DNA of 64,000 nt from Kofleriaceae bacterium (GCA_018057825.1 JAGPCY010000003.1:192916-256915), one strand, 5' to 3'. Shown: positions 20,736 to 32,738, numbered from the stretch's first letter. A program made the numbers and translations. Notes: a model not told the origin generated them from the letters alone.

Positions 20736-21296
20736 ATGGACGCCGAGATGGACCCCGAGACGCGTTACCGCACGTACGTCGCCGAGCTCGAGCGCGACTA
20801 CCGGCTGCGGATCGTGCGCAAGCCGGACTCGGCGCTGCATCGCGCGATCGACAAGGCCCTGATCGTCCTGACCTTTGGCGGGATGCGGGCCTACCTCGAC
20901 GGCTACCAGACCACGATCGGTCGGACCTTGTACGTGACCGCGGACTGGGACGACCGCGACCCGTGTGACCGCTACATCACGCTGCGCCACGAGGCGGTCC
21001 ACCTGCGGCAGTTCCGTCGCTGGACGCTGCCCGGCATGGCGCTCCTCTACCTGGCGCTGCCGCTGCCGCTCGGGCTGGCGTATTTCCGGGCGCAGTTCGA
21101 GAAGGAGGCCTACGCCGAGTCGATCCGGGCGGCGGCGGAGATCTACGGGCCCGACTATCCGCGCCAGCGCTGGTATCGCGACCATGTGATCGCGCAGTTC
21201 ATGGGCCCGTCGTACGGCTGGATGTGGCCATTCCGCCGCGCCCTCGAACGGTGGTACGACGACGTCCTGGCCTCGAGCGCTGGAGCCTGCGCGTGA
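20736..21296 (+). CDS. Membrane protein with HExxH-type motif
   Basis: A 186-residue protein. HEAVH at residues 85-89 is a zinc-protease-type HExxH, followed by one hydrophobic span (MALLYLALPLPLGLAYF, about 101-117) and then EKEAYAESI, whose Glu could be a third zinc ligand. This arrangement suggests a small membrane-associated metalloprotease-like protein, but no named family is certain. The start at 20736 is one of two close ATGs (20736, 20748). Its stop overlaps the GTG start of the Hsp70 gene (GTGA at 21293-21296), so the two are translationally coupled and perhaps functionally linked. Confidence 0.65.
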   Translation: MDAEMDPETRYRTYVAELERDYRLRIVRKPDSALHRAIDKALIVLTFGGMRAYLDGYQTTIGRTLYVTADWDDRDPCDRYITLRHEAVHLRQFRRWTLPGMALLYLALPLPLGLAYFRAQFEKEAYAESIRAAAEIYGPDYPRQRWYRDHVIAQFMGPSYGWMWPFRRALERWYDDVLASSAGACA

Positions 21297-23611
21297 CGAC
21301 GACCACCAACGATCCGATCATCGGCATCGACCTGGGCACGACCAACTCGGTCGCGGCCCGCTGCGACGCCAGCGGCGCGCCGGTGGTGCTGGCCGACGAC
21401 AAGGGCGGGAAGATCCATCCGTCGGTGGTGTCGTTCCACCCGAACGGCTCGGTGGTGGTCGGCGCCGAGGCCAAGCAGCGGCGCATCATCGATCCGCGCA
21501 ACACGGTCTACTCGGCCAAGCGGCTGATCGGGCGGTCGTTCCGCTCGCGCGAGATCCACGCGGCGATGCAGCGCATGCCGTACGAGATCAAGGAGGGCGC
21601 GAACCAGCAGCCGGTGATCGTCACCCGCGGCGGCGAGTTCGCGGTGCCGGAGATCTCGGCGATCGTGCTCGATCACGTGCGCGGGGTGGCGGCCAAGGCC
21701 CTCGGCCGCGAGGTCAACCGCGCGGTCGTGACGGTGCCGGCCAGCTTCAACGACGCCCAGCGGTCGGCGACCGCGACCGCCGGCGCGATCGCCGGGATCA
21801 CGGTGGTGCGGGTGCTCAACGAGCCGACCGCGGCGGCCCTGGCCTACGGCCACGCGCGCCAGCTCTCGAAGCTGATCGCGGTCTACGACTTCGGCGGCGG
21901 CACCTTCGACGTGACGCTCCTGCGACTGCAGGATCAGGTCTACGAGGTGCTGGCCACCGCCGGCGACTCGTTCCTCGGCGGCGACGACATCGACGAGCTC
22001 CTGATGGAGCACATGGCCGACGTGTGCCTGACCAAGCTGCGCACCGACGTGCGCGGCAACGACCTGGCGGTGATGCGGCTGCGCGCGGTGGCCGAGCAGG
22101 CCAAGATCGAGCTGTCGCGGCGGCAGCGCGCGCTGGTCAAGGTCGACGAGGTCGCCTACGGCGCCGGCGGCGTGCCGCTCAACCTCGAGACCGAGATCAC
22201 GCGCGATCAGCTCATCGCCAAGGCCGCGCCGCTGATCGAGCGCACGTTCACGGTGTGCGCCGAGGCCCTGACCCTGGCCGGGCTGAGCGCCAGCGCGGTC
22301 GAGGACGTGGTGCTGGTCGGCGGCACGACCAAGATCCCCCACGTCCGCGAGCGGGTCACGCAGTTCTTCCAGCGCGCGCCGCGCACCGACATCCATCCCG
22401 AGGAGGCGGTCGCCCAGGGCGCGGCGCTGCAGGCGCTGTCCCTCGAGCGCATCCTCAACCGGCGCTCGACCGGGCGCAACCTGACGCCGATGGCCGGGGT
22501 GCCGGCGATCCCGGCGCGGGCCCCGGAGCCGCGGGCGGGGGAGCCGAGCCGCACCACCGCGCCGATGGCACCACCGCCGGTGCCGACCCGGGGCGAGGTC
22601 GGCGATCGGCCGGCGTCGCGCGGCGCTCAGGTCGATCGCTTCGAGGACGGCGGCACCGGGACCCATCGGCTGGCGCGGATCACGAGCCGGGGCACCGCGG
22701 CGGTGCCGCCGCCGACGCCGCCGACGCCGCCGCGTCCGACCGGGCCGCGGTCGAAGACGATGATCGGGCTAGCTCCCGAGCCGGTCGACGAGGACACCGC
22801 GACCTTCGACGCGCCGACCGCCCAGGGCCCGGGCTGGCCGACCGAGGTGCCGCGCGAGCCCGAGCCGACGGCGCCGCCGCGGGCCGCCACCGCCGACGCC
22901 CGGACGCTCATCGCCGAGGCGCCGACCCGGACCACCGATCGCGGGCTGGGGGCACCGGCGCCCGAGCCGTCGCCGGCGTCGACCTTGCCGATGCCGGCGG
23001 GCGCGCCGTTGACCCCGAGCGGGCCCGGACCGGCGCCGCATCAGGCCGCGACGTTGTTCGGCGTGCCGGCGGCGGCGATGGGTCCGGCGGCTCCCGGGCC
23101 GGCGCCGCACCAGGCCGCGACGATGTTCGGTGCACCGGCGGGAGTTGCGCCCGCGCCGATGGCGATGCCGCCGATGCCGCCGATGCCGCCGATGCCGATC
23201 CCGACGGTGGTCGAGGTCGTGCCGCGCGGGCTCGGCATCGGCACCGTGGCCGGGTATTGCGAGGCGTTGATCCAGCGCAACGCGCGGGTGCCGGCGGAGA
23301 CCAAGCGGATGTTCTCGACGTCGCGCGATCAACAGCAGACGGTGCGCATCCGCGTGGTCCAGGGCGAGTCGCGGCGGGTCGAGGACAACGCCGTCCTGGG
23401 CGACCTGGTCCTCGAGAACCTGCCGCCGCGGCCGCGCGGCGCGACCGCGATCGAGGTGGTCTTCGCGGTCGACGCCAGCGGCATCCTGCGGGTGCGGGCG
23501 CGCGACGCGCAGACCGGCCAGGAGCAGCAGGCCAGCCTCGATCTGATCGGCACGCAGTCGCCGGCCGAGGTCGAGGCGGCGCGCGAGCGGTTCGCCGGGA
23601 TGCGGCGGTAG
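21293..23611 (+). CDS. Hsp70/DnaK-like chaperone with a long Pro-rich insert between the two domains
   Basis: A 772-residue Hsp70. Residues 8-387 are a complete nucleotide-binding domain: GIDLGTTNS (phosphate 1), YDFGGGTFD (phosphate 2), [11 protein letters not shown] (connect 1) and [11 protein letters not shown] (adenosine motif). Then comes about 240 residues of Pro/Ala/Thr-rich linker with repeated motifs ([27 protein letters not shown]). Only at about 638 does the usual linker/beta-sandwich start ([14 protein letters not shown]), continuing through [14 protein letters not shown] and [11 protein letters not shown], with the alpha lid almost absent. It is therefore not the housekeeping DnaK. 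The GTG start is fixed by the GTGA overlap with the upstream gene. Confidence 0.88.
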   Translation: MTTTTNDPIIGIDLGTTNSVAARCDASGAPVVLADDKGGKIHPSVVSFHPNGSVVVGAEAKQRRIIDPRNTVYSAKRLIGRSFRSREIHAAMQRMPYEIKEGANQQPVIVTRGGEFAVPEISAIVLDHVRGVAAKALGREVNRAVVTVPASFNDAQRSATATAGAIAGITVVRVLNEPTAAALAYGHARQLSKLIAVYDFGGGTFDVTLLRLQDQVYEVLATAGDSFLGGDDIDELLMEHMADVCLTKLRTDVRGNDLAVMRLRAVAEQAKIELSRRQRALVKVDEVAYGAGGVPLNLETEITRDQLIAKAAPLIERTFTVCAEALTLAGLSASAVEDVVLVGGTTKIPHVRERVTQFFQRAPRTDIHPEEAVAQGAALQALSLERILNRRSTGRNLTPMAGVPAIPARAPEPRAGEPSRTTAPMAPPPVPTRGEVGDRPASRGAQVDRFEDGGTGTHRLARITSRGTAAVPPPTPPTPPRPTGPRSKTMIGLAPEPVDEDTATFDAPTAQGPGWPTEVPREPEPTAPPRAATADARTLIAEAPTRTTDRGLGAPAPEPSPASTLPMPAGAPLTPSGPGPAPHQAATLFGVPAAAMGPAAPGPAPHQAATMFGAPAGVAPAPMAMPPMPPMPPMPIPTVVEVVPRGLGIGTVAGYCEALIQRNARVPAETKRMFSTSRDQQQTVRIRVVQGESRRVEDNAVLGDLVLENLPPRPRGATAIEVVFAVDASGILRVRARDAQTGQEQQASLDLIGTQSPAEVEAARERFAGMRR

Positions 23612-23620
23612 GCGCGGGCG

Positions 23621-25654
23621 CTACACCGCGGTGGCGGAGTTGATGACCGCGTTGAGCGACGCGAGACGAGCTTCCCACGTGGCCTTCGTGCCGCTGACGT
23701 AGTCGCCCGTACCCTTGACGATGGCGATGTTGGCCGCGAACTCGCAGTAGTTGGTCGCCATCGCGGCGCCGATCCCTGCGGACTCGTTGTACGCCGGCGC
23801 CGGGATGCCGGCCGCCATCTTGCCGCAGAAGCCGATGATCTTCTCGATCTTCGGGATGGCCTCGACCGCGGCGGCGAGCTTCGCCTGGTCCTTCGCGTCC
23901 ATGTTCGACGCCGCCCCGGCCTTCTTCATCTCGTCCGCGAGCGAGCGGTACGTGGCCTTCAGGGCCGTGACCGCGGCCTTGTGGGCGATCAGGGCCTTGG
24001 TCACCTCGCGCTTGGCGATGTTGATATCGAGCTTGGCCGCGTCGATCGCGATCGATGCGTTCGTCTCGTTGAGAGTGGCCTTGGTGGCATTCAGCTTCGC
24101 CACCTTGCCGTCGATCGCGTTGAGCTTGGTCGTGGCCGACCGGATCGCGATGTCCTCGTTGATGGCGGCGATGCCGTCCGTCACCTGCGTCGCGGCGTCG
24201 AAGATCGCGGTCGGGTCCTTGAAGGCCTTCACGACGGAGATGACCGACTTGACGGTCTCGGCTGCAGCCGCGATGTCGGCCTTGGTGACCTCGAGGTCAC
24301 GCTCGATCTGAGCCTTGTCGAGACCCAGCTTCTCGATCTGCGCATCCGTGGTCGTGATCTTGAGGTCGTTCTTGGCCTTGTCGAGGGCCCCCTTGGCCTT
24401 CTCGAGGGAGTCGCCGGAGTTCGCGACGTCCAACGCCGTCGTCGTCACCGTCCCCTTCTGGGTCTCGAGCTGATCTTTCAGATCGAGGATCTTGCCGCGA
24501 GTCTCCTCGGGGACCTTGCTCGAGTCGACCTTGGCGGCGCCAGGGGCGACCTTGTCGCCCTGGAACGACTGGGTGGCGTCAGCATGCGCCTTCTCGGCGC
24601 CGACCTTGTGATCGGGGTTGGCGAGATCGAGGATCGGGGGCAGCTCTCCCTCGGTGCTCCGGATTACCGAGCTCATCTTGACGATCTGGTTGAAGGCCCC
24701 TTGGCCGGCGCTCCAGCTCGCGTTGAAAGCGGCCCGGTACTGATCGAGGTTGCCGGGCTTGGCGAAATCCCCGTCGTAGCTCGGCGAGCTCGACCAGTCG
24801 CCGCTGGGCGTAGCCTGGACCGGCGCGATACCACCCCAGTTGAGGGCGGCCGGTGGCTGGACGTTCATCGAGCCCTCGGGGACCGAGGGATCGGCGACCT
24901 CGACCTCGTGTGGGCTCTCCTGGCTGTTGGATCCGCCGTCGGAGCCATGAGCGCCGTCGCTGCCACTACCGCCACCGGCGCCACCGCTCCCGTCGCTATC
25001 GCGCTGCACCACCTGGCGGGCGAGCCCGGTGGCCCCGCCGATCGCGGTGGCCTCGCCGCGGACCATGGCATCGGCGGCGCGGTCGGCCTCGACCTCGGCG
25101 GCGTCGTGGGGGGTCGAGACCTCGAGCTTGTGCTGGCGGTGGGCGGTGCCGCCTTGCTGCTGGACGGTGTGGGCGACCTCATGCGCCAGAAGGTGCATGC
25201 CGAAGGGATCGTCGGGCTGGTAGCGGCCCGCGGCGAAGTGGATGTCCTGGCCGACGGTGTAGGCCTTGGCCCCGACGGCGTGGGCGGCGGTGGCGGACTC
25301 GCCGCCGGTGTGGACCCGCACGCCGGACAGGTCGGCGCCGGTCGACTGCTCGAACTGCCGCTGGAGGTGGGTCGGCAGGGCCTGGCCGCTCGAGGTGGCG
25401 GCCCGGGCGACGGCGGCGTCGGCGCCGGTGGCCACGCCGTTTTCGTCGCGCTCGGCGGCGCGGTGGATCCGGCCGCGGCCGCCCATGGCCTCGCCGAGGG
25501 CGCGAGCGGTCTCGGGGTCCGAGACCCGGAAGACGATCTGTGGCGCCGGCGTCAGGCGCGAGGTCAACGATGACTTCCCGGCCGGACCGGAGCCCGTGCC
25601 TCCGGTGTCCAGGTCGAGATCGGCGTCGCGCAGGCGGTGCAGGTCGAGATCCAT
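23621..25654 (-). CDS. DUF4157 (eCIS-core-type) protein with long helical C-terminal domain
   Basis: A 677-residue protein without signal peptide. Residues about 92-170 are a DUF4157 domain (LPTHLQRQFEQSTGADLSGV, AYTVGQDIHFAAGRY) with the zinc motif HEVAH at 158-162. DUF4157 proteins are typical companions or cargo of extracellular contractile injection systems. A Gly/Ser-rich linker (about 225-265) leads to a long, mostly helical region (about 290-677), rich in Lys/Ala/Asp coiled-coil segments, with a moderately hydrophobic stretch SVISVVKAFKDPTAIFDAA. That layout resembles alpha-helical pore-forming toxins, a speculative match. MDLDLHRLRD at 25654 is preferred over the 20-codon longer frame. 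No injection-system genes are nearby. Confidence 0.85.
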   Translation of the reverse strand: MDLDLHRLRDADLDLDTGGTGSGPAGKSSLTSRLTPAPQIVFRVSDPETARALGEAMGGRGRIHRAAERDENGVATGADAAVARAATSSGQALPTHLQRQFEQSTGADLSGVRVHTGGESATAAHAVGAKAYTVGQDIHFAAGRYQPDDPFGMHLLAHEVAHTVQQQGGTAHRQHKLEVSTPHDAAEVEADRAADAMVRGEATAIGGATGLARQVVQRDSDGSGGAGGGSGSDGAHGSDGGSNSQESPHEVEVADPSVPEGSMNVQPPAALNWGGIAPVQATPSGDWSSSPSYDGDFAKPGNLDQYRAAFNASWSAGQGAFNQIVKMSSVIRSTEGELPPILDLANPDHKVGAEKAHADATQSFQGDKVAPGAAKVDSSKVPEETRGKILDLKDQLETQKGTVTTTALDVANSGDSLEKAKGALDKAKNDLKITTTDAQIEKLGLDKAQIERDLEVTKADIAAAAETVKSVISVVKAFKDPTAIFDAATQVTDGIAAINEDIAIRSATTKLNAIDGKVAKLNATKATLNETNASIAIDAAKLDINIAKREVTKALIAHKAAVTALKATYRSLADEMKKAGAASNMDAKDQAKLAAAVEAIPKIEKIIGFCGKMAAGIPAPAYNESAGIGAAMATNYCEFAANIAIVKGTGDYVSGTKATWEARLASLNAVINSATAV

Positions 25655-25749
25655 GGTGCCTCCGACGACACAGAGCGGGCCGAGCGCCGCGTGTGACGGT
25701 GAAAGATCTGGCAATCGCCGCGGTGACGCAGTGCGTGCTACAAGACCGC

Positions 25750-26351
<602 letters not shown>

Positions 26352-26355
<4 letters not shown>

Positions 26356-26960
26356 TCGCGGTAGTCGACGTGTGCGGCGGCAACCTGCGGTCGGTGGCCA
26401 AGGCCCTGGCCGCCGTCGAGGCCGAGGTGGTCGTGACCCGCGACCCCGACGTGGTGCGCGCCGCAGACAAGATCGTGGTGCCGGGCCAGGGGGCGTTCGC
26501 GCCGTTCATGCACGGCCTGGTCGAGCGCGGCCTGGAAGATCCGATCCGCGACGCGATCGACGCCGGCAAGCCGTACCTCGGGATCTGCCTGGGGCTCCAG
26601 GTCCTGTTCGACGAGAGCGAGGAGCACGGCCCGGTGCGCGGGCTGGCGATCTTGCCCGGGCGAGTGGTGCGGTTCGCGCCGACCGATCCGGCGATCAAGG
26701 TGCCGCACATGGGCTGGAACCGGGTGACCCGGCACCAGGACGATCCGCTGCTCCTGACGGTGACGCCGTCGACGCACTTCTACTTCGTGCACTCGTACCA
26801 CGCGGTGCCCGACGACCCGGCGATGATCGCGCTGTCGTCGGATCACGGCGAGCCGTTCTGCGCCGCGGTCCGGGCCGGCAACGTGTTCGCGTGTCAGTTC
26901 CACCCCGAGAAGAGCAGCGCCGCCGGCCTCGAGCTGTTGGCCTGCTTCGTGTTGTCATGA
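26352..26960 (+). CDS. hisH: Imidazole glycerol phosphate synthase, glutaminase subunit
   Basis: Class I glutamine amidotransferase that feeds ammonia to HisF. Of 202 residues, the catalytic triad is visible: Cys79 in LGICLGLQVLF, and His and Glu in CQFHPEKS near residue 185. PGQGAFAPFM (about 44-53) is the oxyanion-strand region. The GTG start overlaps the hisB stop, and its own stop overlaps the hisA ATG (ATGA). hisH and hisF are separated by hisA here. Confidence 0.95.
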
Positions 26961-27684
26961 CGCTGCGCATCCTGCCCGCGATCGATCTGCTCGACGGCAA
27001 GGCGGTGCGGCTGCGGGCCGGCCGGAAGGATGACGTCACGGTCTACCGCGAGCGCCCCGAGGAGCTGGTCGGCGAGCTGGCGGCGGCCGGCGCCGAGCGG
27101 ATCCACGTCGTCGATCTCGACGGCGCCTTCGCCGGGGTGCGGCGGCACGCCGACGTGATCGCGCGGATGTGCGCGGCGGCGCCGGTGCCGATCCAGGTCG
27201 GCGGCGGCATCCGCGATGCGGCGACCGCGCGGGCGGTCCTCGACGCCGGGGCGGCGGCGGTGGTGCTGGGGACCGCGGCGGTCAAGGCGCCGGCCGAGGT
27301 CCGCGGGCTGTGCGAGGCCCTGCCCGGCCGGGTGATCGTCGCGGTCGACGCCAAGGACGGCGTGGTCGCGGTCGAGGGCTGGGTCGAGGCCGCCGACGTC
27401 ACCGCGATCGAGCTGGGGCGGCGCGCGGCGAGCTGGGGTGCGGCGGCGCTCCTCTACACCGACGTCGCGCGCGACGGCACCGGGGCCGGGCCCAACGTCG
27501 CCGCGACCGCGGCCCTGGCGGCGGCGGTGCCGATCGAGGTGATCGCGTCGGGCGGGGTCCACGACCTGGCGCACCTGCGGGCCCTGGCGGCGGCCGGGCT
27601 GCGGGCGGTGGTGGTCGGGCGCGCGCTCTACGACGGGCGGTTCACCCTGGCCGAGGCGATCGCCGCCGGCCGCGAGGTCGGCTG

Positions 27685-27685
<1 letters not shown>
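26957..27685 (+). CDS. hisA: Phosphoribosylformimino-5-aminoimidazole carboxamide ribotide isomerase
   Basis: Amadori isomerase of histidine synthesis, a 242-residue (beta/alpha)8 barrel. [14 protein letters not shown] holds the catalytic Asp near residue 9. QVGGGIRD is the first phosphate-binding loop, [16 protein letters not shown] carries the second catalytic Asp, and IASGGVHD and [10 protein letters not shown] close the phosphate site. The ATG is fixed by the ATGA overlap with hisH, and the stop overlaps the hisF start (TGATG). Confidence 0.96.
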
Positions 27686-28443
<758 letters not shown>

Positions 28444-28531
28444 CGGCGCGGGCGCGCGGCGCGGGCGCGGCAACGGACCGTTCCACCGGGGGCGCCTTGC
28501 CGCGACGGTGCGCCGCACCCACCATCGGTCC

Positions 28532-29536
28532 ATGCCCGCGTTCGTCACCAAGCCGCTGGGGTTCCCCTGGGTCACCGCCGACCCGTTCCTGTTCTGCGTC
28601 CACCACGACGACGCCTACCCGCGCGGCGACGAGCGGATGGCGCCGGTGGCGTCGTTGGCCGGCCGCGACCTGGGCGCCGACTTCAGCCGCAAGGACGGCT
28701 GGAGCATGTACCACGGCGAGGAGGTGCCGGGCTTCCCGGCCCACCCGCACCGCGGCTTCGAGACGGTGACGATCGCGCGCCGCGGGTTCATCGATCACTC
28801 GGACTCGCTGGGCGCGACCGCGCGCTTCGGCGGCGGCGACGTGCAGTGGCTGACCGCGGGCCGCGGCATCGTCCACTGCGAGATGTTCCCGCTCCTCGAG
28901 CGCGAGCGCGACAACCCGGCCGAGCTGTTCCAGATCTGGCTCAACCTGCCGCGCGACGCCAAGCTGGCCGAGCCGCACTTCGCGATGTTGTGGCACGACG
29001 AGATCCCGCGGCGCACGGTGACCGACGGCGCCGGGCGAACCAGCGAGCTGGTGCTGGTGGCCGGCGATCCGGCCTCGCCGCCACCGCCGCCGTCGTCGTG
29101 GGCGGCGCGGGCCCCGGGCAACGTGACGATCACGACGATCGCGATGACGCCGGGGGCTGAGCTGACGCTGCCGGCCGGCGCGGTCGGCGCCAACCGCACG
29201 CTGTACTTCTTCGCCGGGGCCGGGGCGCGGATCGACGGCGTCGAGGTGCCGGTCGGGCGCGCCCTGGGCTTCGACGGCGCGCCGGCGGTGACGATCGTCA
29301 ACGGCGCCGCTACCGCCGAGCTGCTCCTGCTCGAGGGCCGGCCGATCGGCGAGCCGGTGGTGCAGCACGGGCCGTTCGTGATGAACACCGTCGGCGAGAT
29401 CCGCCAGGCCTTCGCCGACTACCAGCGGACGCAGTTCGGCGGCTGGCCGTGGCCGCGCCCCGATCCAGTCCACGCGCGCGACGCCGGGCGGTTCGCGCGG
29501 CGCCCCGACGGCTCGGTCGAGCGGCGCGGCGGTTGA
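28532..29536 (+). CDS. Pirin-family cupin protein
   Basis: A two-domain cupin of 334 residues. The N-terminal cupin has the pirin metal site: HPHRGFETVT (two His), IDHSDSLG (third His) and GIVHCEM (Glu). The middle has the pirin stretch ELFQIWLNLPRDAKLAEPHF. The C-terminal cupin starts near residue 195 and ends with PVVQHGPFVMNTVGEIRQAFADYQ, a standard pirin ending. Pirins act as quercetinase-like dioxygenases or regulatory redox sensors; which applies is unknown. It sits between hisF and hisIE without a histidine role evident. Confidence 0.92.
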   Translation: MPAFVTKPLGFPWVTADPFLFCVHHDDAYPRGDERMAPVASLAGRDLGADFSRKDGWSMYHGEEVPGFPAHPHRGFETVTIARRGFIDHSDSLGATARFGGGDVQWLTAGRGIVHCEMFPLLERERDNPAELFQIWLNLPRDAKLAEPHFAMLWHDEIPRRTVTDGAGRTSELVLVAGDPASPPPPPSSWAARAPGNVTITTIAMTPGAELTLPAGAVGANRTLYFFAGAGARIDGVEVPVGRALGFDGAPAVTIVNGAATAELLLLEGRPIGEPVVQHGPFVMNTVGEIRQAFADYQRTQFGGWPWPRPDPVHARDAGRFARRPDGSVERRGG

Positions 29537-29566
29537 CATCGCGGGCCGCCCCGCCCACAAACGGGC

Positions 29567-30232
29567 ATGGCCTTGCCCGAACCTGCCTGGGACGAGCGCG
29601 GGCTAGCGCCGGCGATCGTCACCGACGCCGACCGCGGCACCGTGCTCATGCTGGCGTGGATGAACGCCGAGGCCTGGGCCCTGACCCACGCCACCGGCGA
29701 CGTCCACTTCTGGTCGCGCTCGCGCGGCGCGCTGTGGAAGAAGGGCGAGACCTCGGGTCACGTGCTGCGCGTGGTCGAGGTCCGCCTCGACTGCGATCGC
29801 GACGCGATCCTGGTGGCGGCGCGGCCCCACGGCCCGACCTGCCACACCGGCGCGACGGCGTGCTTCTTCCGCACCGCCGACGGCGACGACGACGGCGCGC
29901 CGCCGAGCCACGTCCTCGATCGCCTGGCCCAGGTGATCGCGGCGCGCAAGCAGGCCACCGCGACCAAGAGCTACACCCGGTCGCTCCTCGACGGTGGGGT
30001 CGGCAAGATCGTGGGCAAGATCGTCGAGGAGCAGGGCGAGCTGACCGCCGAGCTCGCGGCGCCGACGGTGGCCACCGACAAGGTCGTCCACGAGACCGCC
30101 GATCTGCTGTTCCACGTCCTGGTCGGGCTGGCCGCCGTCGACGTGCCGGTCGACGCGGTGTGGCGCGAGTTGGGCCGGCGGTTCGGGGTCAGCGGCCACG
30201 ACGAGAAGGCGGCCCGCCCGGCCAAGGCGTGA
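29567..30232 (+). CDS. hisIE: Bifunctional phosphoribosyl-AMP cyclohydrolase / phosphoribosyl-ATP pyrophosphatase
   Basis: Steps two and three of histidine synthesis in one 221-residue chain. The HisI half (1-110) has [35 protein letters not shown] and [14 protein letters not shown] (metal-binding Cys/His). The HisE half (about 115-205) has the helical pyrophosphatase signature [20 protein letters not shown] and [11 protein letters not shown] with the acidic Mg ligands. It lies downstream of the pirin, completing an interrupted his cluster (hisG, hisD and hisC are not in this window). The stop overlaps the dinG-like GTG start. Confidence 0.96.
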   Translation: MALPEPAWDERGLAPAIVTDADRGTVLMLAWMNAEAWALTHATGDVHFWSRSRGALWKKGETSGHVLRVVEVRLDCDRDAILVAARPHGPTCHTGATACFFRTADGDDDGAPPSHVLDRLAQVIAARKQATATKSYTRSLLDGGVGKIVGKIVEEQGELTAELAAPTVATDKVVHETADLLFHVLVGLAAVDVPVDAVWRELGRRFGVSGHDEKAARPAKA

Positions 30233-32232
30233 GCGACGTCCTCGCGCCCGGCGGCGCCCTGGCCCGCGCGATCCCGCACTTCGAGGATCGCCCGGAGCAG
30301 CGGCGCATGGCGGCGGCGGTGGCGACCGCCCTGGCCGAGGCGCGGCCGCTCCTGGTCGAGGCCGGCACCGGGACCGGCAAGACCCTCGCGTACCTGACCG
30401 CGGCGCTCGGCTCGGGGCAGCGGGTCGTGGTGTCGACCGGCACGCGCACGCTGCAAGACCAGATCGTGCGCCACGACCTGCCGCTGCTCCGGCAGATCCT
30501 CGGGCGGCCGTTCGCGGCGGCGGCGCTCAAGGGCGTGAGCAACTACGTCTGCCGGCGCAAGCTGGCCGAGCTGCGCGCGACCGCGCCCGCGCGCGGCGAC
30601 CTGGCGACGGTGCTGGCCTGGCTCGACGAGACCACCACCGGCGATCGCTCCGAGCTCGAGGCCCTGGGCGAGGCGGCGCCGATCTGGGCCGAGGTGACGA
30701 CCACCCCCGACGGGCGGATCGGCGCGCGCTGCCCGTACTTCGAGCGCTGCTTCGTGACCGCGGCGCGGCGGGCGGCTCTCGAGGCCGAGCTGATCCTGGT
30801 CAACCACCACCTGTACTTCGCCGATCTGGCGCTGCGAGCCAGCCACCCCGGGGCCCGGGTCCTGCCCGACCACGACGCGGTGATCTTCGACGAGGCTCAC
30901 CAGCTCGAGGACGTGGCCACCGAGCACTTCGGCCTGCGGGTGACGACCGCGCGCCTGGCGGGGCTGGCCCGCGAGGCGGCGCAGGTGATCGGCGCGAGCT
31001 TGTTCTCGGCCGGCCACGACAGCGCGATCGGCGAGCTCGAGCGGAGCGCCGCGACGTTCTTCGCCGAGGCGCGCAAGGCCCTGGTCGCGGCCGGCGCCGG
31101 CGATGGTCGGGTGCCGCTGCCGCCCGAGCTCCTGGCCGGCGGCAAGCGGCGCGAGGCCTGGTTCGCGCTCGACGGCGCCCTCGAGGAGCTGGCCCGGGTA
31201 TGCGAGGCCGAGGCGCTACCACCACCGCCGGGCGAGGACGACGACGAGCGCGCCGCGGCCCGGCGCGAGCAGGCCGGCGCGGTGGCGCGGCGAGCCCGGT
31301 GGGCGCGCGACGATCTGGCGGAGCTGGCCGAGCAGCGCCAGCGCGCCCACGTCTACTGGGGCGAGGTCCGGCCGGGCGCGACCGCGCTGTCGGCAGCGCC
31401 GGTGTCGGTGGCCGACCTGATCGCGCGCCACGTCGTGCGCGGCGGGCCGACGGCGCTCTTCACCTCGGCGACGCTGACGACCGCCACCGGCTTCGACTAC
31501 ACCCGGACCCGCCTCGGGCTCGCGCGCGACGAGGTCGACGAGCTGGCGGTGGCGTCGCCCTTCGACTACGCGAGCCAGGCGCTCCTGTACGTGCCCCACG
31601 ATCTGCCGCCGCCGAGCGGCGACGGCCTGCCGGCCGAGGTCGCGGCCCGCGCCGCGGCGCTGTGCGCGATCACCGGCGGCCGCGCGTTCTTGCTGTTCAC
31701 CAGTCACCGCGCCCTCGAGCAGGCCGGTCGGATGCTGGCCGACCTCCCCTACCCGCTCCTGCGTCAGGGCGAGGCGCCGCGGCCGGCGCTGGTCGAGCGG
31801 TTCCGCGCCACGCCGGGGGCCGTGCTCCTCGGGACCGGCTCGTTCTGGGAGGGCGTCGACGTGCCCGGCGACGCGCTGTCGCTGGTGGTGATCGACAAGC
31901 TGCCGTTCGCGCCGCACACCGATCCGCTGACCGCGGCGCGGGCCCAGGCGATCGCGGCCCGCGGTGGCGATCCGTTCGCCGAGCTGTCGGTGCCGCAGGC
32001 GGCGATCGCGCTCAAGCAGGGCTTCGGCCGGCTGATCCGTCGACGCGACGACCGCGGGGTGGTGGCGATCCTCGACCCGCGCATCGTCGGCAAGGCCTAC
32101 GGCCGCCAGCTCCTCGACGCGCTGCCAGCCGGGCTGCCGCGGACCGGCGCCCTCGAGCAGGTCCGACGGTGGTGGCGCGGCGAGCCGGCGGCCGGTCAGG
32201 CCACCGGGGGTGCGCCGGGCGCGAAGCCGTAG
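30229..32232 (+). CDS. DinG/YoaA-type (XPD-like) ATP-dependent helicase
   Basis: A superfamily II 5'-3' helicase, 667 residues. EAGTGTGKT (Walker A, 44-52), [10 protein letters not shown] (Ia), FDEAHQLED (DEAH box, near 220), [12 protein letters not shown] (IV), [14 protein letters not shown] (V) and [12 protein letters not shown] (VI) are all present. Cys in YVCRRK (near 107) and in RCPYFERC (near 167 and 173) fit three of the [4Fe-4S] ligands of the family; the fourth is not obvious. The GTG start overlaps the hisIE stop, so it is probably co-transcribed with histidine genes. The role is likely DNA repair or replication fork maintenance. Confidence 0.92.
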   Translation: MSDVLAPGGALARAIPHFEDRPEQRRMAAAVATALAEARPLLVEAGTGTGKTLAYLTAALGSGQRVVVSTGTRTLQDQIVRHDLPLLRQILGRPFAAAALKGVSNYVCRRKLAELRATAPARGDLATVLAWLDETTTGDRSELEALGEAAPIWAEVTTTPDGRIGARCPYFERCFVTAARRAALEAELILVNHHLYFADLALRASHPGARVLPDHDAVIFDEAHQLEDVATEHFGLRVTTARLAGLAREAAQVIGASLFSAGHDSAIGELERSAATFFAEARKALVAAGAGDGRVPLPPELLAGGKRREAWFALDGALEELARVCEAEALPPPPGEDDDERAAARREQAGAVARRARWARDDLAELAEQRQRAHVYWGEVRPGATALSAAPVSVADLIARHVVRGGPTALFTSATLTTATGFDYTRTRLGLARDEVDELAVASPFDYASQALLYVPHDLPPPSGDGLPAEVAARAAALCAITGGRAFLLFTSHRALEQAGRMLADLPYPLLRQGEAPRPALVERFRATPGAVLLGTGSFWEGVDVPGDALSLVVIDKLPFAPHTDPLTAARAQAIAARGGDPFAELSVPQAAIALKQGFGRLIRRRDDRGVVAILDPRIVGKAYGRQLLDALPAGLPRTGALEQVRRWWRGEPAAGQATGGAPGAKP

Positions 32233-32738
32233 TCGGTGACGGCGAGAGGCGGGCCGGCCTCGGCGAGGAGCGCGCCGAGGGGCGCGGGCAGGCCGGGCGC
32301 GACGCCCGCGGGGCCGAAGAGATCGACCAGCGGCGCCAGCGCGAAGGACCGCTCGGCCAGGCGCGGGTGCGGGACGACGAGGCGCGCGGTGGCGACGGTG
32401 CGATCGCCCCAGACCAGCAGGTCCAGGTCGAGGGTGCGGGCGCCCCAGCGACCCTCGCGCGCGCGATCGCGACCGGCCCGGGCCTCGAGGCCGTGGAGGG
32501 CAGCGAGCACGCGGTGGGGCGGCCACGGTCGGCGCAGCGCGACGGCGAGCGCGGCGTTCAGGTAGTCGGGCTGGCCGGGGGTCAGGGCCGCCGAGCGGTA
32601 GACCCGCGAGGTCGTCACGGCGCCGTGACGCGCCCACCACGCGGCGACCGCGGCGAAGCGGCCCAGGCGCGCGGCGTCGTCGCCGAGGTTGGCCCCGAGG
32701 CCGATCGCGAACGGCGCGGGCGCGGGCGGCGCGGTCAC
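32196..32738 (-). CDS. folK: 2-amino-4-hydroxy-6-hydroxymethyldihydropteridine pyrophosphokinase
   Basis: Pyrophosphorylates 6-hydroxymethyl-7,8-dihydropterin in folate synthesis. The 180 residues fit. Landmarks are GLGANLGDDAARL near the start, VYRSAALTPGQPDYLNAALAV, GRWGARTLDLDLLVWGD (the Mg-binding Asp pair) and VPHPRLAERSFALAPLVDL. It starts with GTG at 32738, which overlaps the stop of the upstream FAH gene (GTGA). Its 3' end overlaps the convergent dinG-like gene by 37 bases. Confidence 0.95.
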   Translation of the reverse strand: MTAPPAPAPFAIGLGANLGDDAARLGRFAAVAAWWARHGAVTTSRVYRSAALTPGQPDYLNAALAVALRRPWPPHRVLAALHGLEARAGRDRAREGRWGARTLDLDLLVWGDRTVATARLVVPHPRLAERSFALAPLVDLFGPAGVAPGLPAPLGALLAEAGPPLAVTDYGFAPGAPPVA

